From an uncultured Dehalococcoidia bacterium (GTDB lineage: Bacteria; Chloroflexota; Dehalococcoidia; Lucifugimonadales; Lucifugimonadaceae): DNA of 64,000 nt. Within the stretch, counting starts at the first letter, position 1. Every line of letters begins with the position of its first letter. Of this stretch, positions 61,554 to 64,000 are shown piece after piece. The position numbers were made by a program, and so were the translations under genes. Under the pieces are notes generated by a model. The model was not told the DNA's origin and did no database searches. It saw nothing but the letters and a program-made list of their open reading frames with translations. The stretch spans positions 1-64,000 of the forward strand of contig OY282385.1 in the NCBI GenBank assembly GCA_958295935.1, given 5' to 3'.

Positions 61554-62645
61554 CTAGACTGAGAACAGGAAGTTGATCACGTCTCCGTCATTGACCTCGT
61601 AGTTGCGGCCTTCCTGCCTTAGGGCCCCTCTCTTTCTCGCTTCGACGAAGGAGCCGCACTCCAGCAAGCGGTCGCAGCTGACGACCTCAGCCCGTATGAA
61701 CCCGCGTTCCATGTCGGTGTGTACTGCGCCCGCGGCGCGGGGCGCGATCGTGCCGGTGGGGATGGACCATGCTCGTACCTCTTTGTCGTTGGCGGTGTAG
61801 AAGGATATGAGGCCCAATACATCGTACGCGAGCCTGACTATGCGCGAAAGTCCGGACTCTCCGGCCTGGAGGCCGGAGCGCATGTCGGCCTCGTCCTGCT
61901 CATCCATCTGTGCGAGTTCCATTTCCAGCCCGGCTGCGATGGGCGCGCCGCCGGTCCGGGGGCCGTTCAGGAGTTCGCTCAGGGCGGACTCTATTTCGGT
62001 TGACTGGTCCAGATCGCCTTCATTGACGTTTACGGCGGCGAGGAATGGCAGGGCGCTCAGCAGGAAGGCGCCTTGTAGGTGGTTATCGTCGGCTGCGGTG
62101 AGGTTTTGGGCGCGCACCGGTATCGCGTCCTCCAGCCTGGCCTGTACGTTTTGGAAAGTTCGGATGGCGTTCAGTGCGGCGTCGCGCTGTGCGGAGCGCA
62201 TTCCCTTCATGGATTCGTTGATGCGCTCTATGCGCCGTTCGATTAGGGCGACGTCGGCGAAAGTTACTTCAAACACCAATTCTTCCAAGTCCCTGCGCCA
62301 GTCGATCGATCCGGCTACGTGGGGCACGTCGTCGGCGTCGAAGGCTCTGACTACTGCCAGCAGTGCGTCCACCTGCTGGAGCTGATTGATCCTCTCCCCA
62401 CTGAATAGTTCGCGGCCGGGGTTTCGTCTCGTCTCAGGGAGGTCTACGCAGACTACCTCTACCTGAACGGAGGTTGGGGTTTGCAGCAGGTTGGCCAGCT
62501 GAGTGAGTCGCTGGTCGGGCACTCGCGCGACGCCTACGCGGCCATCGCGGCCGGACAGGGGGCCTGTCTGGGCGCGTCCTCGTGTCAGAGCGTTGAAGAG
62601 CGTGGTACGGCCGCTGGCGGGCAGTCCGATGATGGCTATTCGCAT
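61554..62645 (-). CDS. ychF: Redox-regulated ATPase/GTPase YchF
   Basis: A 363-residue Obg-family ATPase. The P-loop GLPASGRTTLFNAL replaces GKS with GRT, the G4 position reads NVNE as in YchF/OLA1, and the C-terminal TGS domain has AWSIPTGTIAPRAAGAVHTD with EVNDGDVINF at the end. YchF binds ribosomes and affects stress response. The Lys-to-Arg change in the P-loop is notable. Confidence 0.9.
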   Translation of the reverse strand: MRIAIIGLPASGRTTLFNALTRGRAQTGPLSGRDGRVGVARVPDQRLTQLANLLQTPTSVQVEVVCVDLPETRRNPGRELFSGERINQLQQVDALLAVVRAFDADDVPHVAGSIDWRRDLEELVFEVTFADVALIERRIERINESMKGMRSAQRDAALNAIRTFQNVQARLEDAIPVRAQNLTAADDNHLQGAFLLSALPFLAAVNVNEGDLDQSTEIESALSELLNGPRTGGAPIAAGLEMELAQMDEQDEADMRSGLQAGESGLSRIVRLAYDVLGLISFYTANDKEVRAWSIPTGTIAPRAAGAVHTDMERGFIRAEVVSCDRLLECGSFVEARKRGALRQEGRNYEVNDGDVINFLFSV

Positions 62646-62669
62646 GTGGTTCGGCCTGTCGGTAGGCGA

Positions 62670-62996
62670 TTATTCGGTCTTGGTATCTTCGTCGAGCCGC
62701 CGCGCGCTTCCTTCGATGGTGTTGTGCTGTTCGTCGTGCTGCTCGGTTCCGGTTTTGTCTGTGCGCTTCAGGCTGTCCGCAATGGCCTCTTTGGGGGATA
62801 GGACTATGAAGAGCGTCAAGAGGATGATGGTGATCAGCAGGTCGTCGATCAGGCCAAGGCCCAGTATGAAGTCCGGCCTGAGATCGAACGGGGAGATGAG
62901 GTAGAGAAGGGCGGCGACGGGTATTAGCTTTTGCAGCAGAGGTACGCGTGGGTCGAAGAGCAATCTCCATATGGCTCGCAGGAATTGGAATATCAT
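62670..62996 (-). CDS. DUF1232 (YkvA) family membrane protein
   Basis: A 108-residue protein with the YkvA core ALLYLISPFDLRPDFILGL followed by GLIDDLLI in two hydrophobic segments (about residues 24-43 and 46-66) and a charged acidic tail. It lies 24 bases upstream of ychF on the same strand. Function unknown. Confidence 0.82.
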   Translation of the reverse strand: MIFQFLRAIWRLLFDPRVPLLQKLIPVAALLYLISPFDLRPDFILGLGLIDDLLITIILLTLFIVLSPKEAIADSLKRTDKTGTEQHDEQHNTIEGSARRLDEDTKTE

Positions 62997-63111
62997 AGGA
63001 GCGCGGTTACTGCTGTCTTGGCGTCGTGAGTCGTGATCCGGCGGGTCGATTGGATTATACGCGTGCCCGCGGGTCGGGCTTGGCCAGAGGCAGTTTCCGA
63101 GGGTGTATGAA

Positions 63112-64000
63112 ATGATTCGAGTTCTTCATGGTCAAGACGAGTTCTCCATCGGGGAGGAACTTTCTCGCCTTGGGGAGATGGTGGGGCCGGCTGAAGTTCG
63201 CGATTCGAATACCACGGTATTCGAGGGAGACAACTTGAAGTTGGCTGAGGTCATTGGCACGGCTGCTGCGGGGCCCTTTCTAGCGGATCGTCGTCTGGTC
63301 ATCGTGCGCGGTATGCTGTCTCGGCTCGATCAGCGCGATCGTTCGGTTGGGGAAGAATGGCGCAACCTGTCGAAGCGGTTGTCGGAAGTTCCGGCGACTA
63401 CCGAGTTGGTATTCGTGGAGAGCGTGCGGCTGCGTCGCGGCGGTGTGGGCCTGCGCGCGGTGGGGACTGATGCGGATGCGCGGGAGTTTCCGGCACTGCG
63501 CGGGCGTGCGGTAGAGTCATGGATAGGCAACCGCTTCGTGCAGGAGGGCGCGTCGGCCGATGGTGGGGCGGTGTCCCGGTTGGCGTGGCTCGTGGGGGGG
63601 AATCTGCGACTGCTCGATCAGGAGATACGGAAGCTGGCGTTGTATGTGGATGGGCGTACCGTGACACGAGAGGACGTGGACGAGATGGTGACGGAGGCGA
63701 GGGATGCGAACATCTTCGCTGCCGTGGACGCCGTTTTGGAGCGCCGGCCGGCCGTGGCTATGCGCTTGCTGTATAGCCTGTTGGAAGGCGGCTCGTCGGT
63801 CAGCAACGTACTGGGATTGATGGCCCGGCAGGTGCGTATAGCGCTTCTTGCGGGTCACCTGTCCAGTAAGTCGGTGGAGCGTGAGGAGATAGGCCGCCGC
63901 ATCGGGGTTAGCAATCGCTTCGCTTTGGACAAGACTATTCGGCAGGCGGGCCATTTTTCCAGGGACTATCTTGCGGATACTCATCGCCGCCTGCTCTCTG
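63112..64000 (+). CDS. holA: DNA polymerase III subunit delta (C-terminus beyond window)
   Basis: The first 296 residues of the clamp-loader delta subunit, which opens the beta clamp. IRVLHGQDEFSIGEEL at the start, the segment WIGNRFVQEGASADGG and the ELSRLGE/ARDANIFAAVDAVLER regions match HolA. The ATG at 63112 has GAGGG eight bases upstream. It is divergent from the DUF1232 gene. Confidence 0.88.
   Translation, partial: MIRVLHGQDEFSIGEELSRLGEMVGPAEVRDSNTTVFEGDNLKLAEVIGTAAAGPFLADRRLVIVRGMLSRLDQRDRSVGEEWRNLSKRLSEVPATTELVFVESVRLRRGGVGLRAVGTDADAREFPALRGRAVESWIGNRFVQEGASADGGAVSRLAWLVGGNLRLLDQEIRKLALYVDGRTVTREDVDEMVTEARDANIFAAVDAVLERRPAVAMRLLYSLLEGGSSVSNVLGLMARQVRIALLAGHLSSKSVEREEIGRRIGVSNRFALDKTIRQAGHFSRDYLADTHRRLLS

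Overview
The window is GC-rich, densely coded DNA with no plasmid, phage, insertion-sequence or CRISPR signals and no rRNA or tRNA that I could recognise. Gene content points to a Chloroflexota bacterium of the Dehalococcoidia/SAR202 type. The substrate-binding lipoprotein carries the VVETVVVE linker repeat common in that phylum. The division cluster is only rsmH-ftsA-ftsZ with no mur genes. There are F420-type luciferase-like oxidoreductases, a membrane sulfite-oxidase-like enzyme, and many SDR, Gfo/Idh and TIM-barrel sugar enzymes. This placement is inference; a marker-gene tree (FtsZ, SecD, PriA) would settle it. TTG and GTG starts are unusually frequent.

Region by region. 1-14.2 kb is an uptake and catabolism zone: the C-terminally cut 2-hydroxyacid dehydrogenase, an unknown TIM-barrel-like protein, a plus-strand peptide/sugar ABC importer (binding protein plus two permeases), a MetE-type methyltransferase, a sugar isomerase and a Gfo/Idh dehydrogenase. 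A second, oppositely oriented importer of identical layout follows. Neither importer has ATPase genes, and each has a strong hairpin between the binding protein and the first permease. 14.7-18.8 kb is a replication cluster on the minus strand: L9, DnaB helicase, a DnaD-like protein and a helicase-loader-like protein with two AAA+ domains. 19-36.8 kb is accessory metabolism: an acetyl-CoA synthetase-like ligase, an epimerase coupled to a SelA-fold PLP enzyme, an LLM oxidoreductase, an amidohydrolase, an SDR-QueD-QueC-methyltransferase group, a haem/molybdenum membrane oxidoreductase, hydroxypyruvate isomerase, a class III aminotransferase, a zinc alcohol dehydrogenase, a second Gfo/Idh enzyme, biotin ligase, and a pair of SDRs of which the second has lost its active site.

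36.9-64 kb is mostly housekeeping: a tiny zinc-ribbon protein, DUF167, YggT, ProC, PdxA, FtsZ, FtsA, RsmH, MogA, TrmD, L19, PriA, peptide deformylase, SecD, SecF, endonuclease IV, a small metallopeptidase, SelB, HemW, YchF, a DUF1232 membrane protein and the DNA polymerase III delta subunit (cut by the window end). Between L19 and PriA lies a tandem family of three secreted or membrane-anchored proteins. The 5' leader of this family recurs a fourth time, directly in front of the priA start codon.

The points I consider most worth following are the triplicated surface-protein array with its shared leader, the two-domain helicase loader with a changed Walker B residue, the active/inactive SDR pair, and the deazapurine-like gene group.
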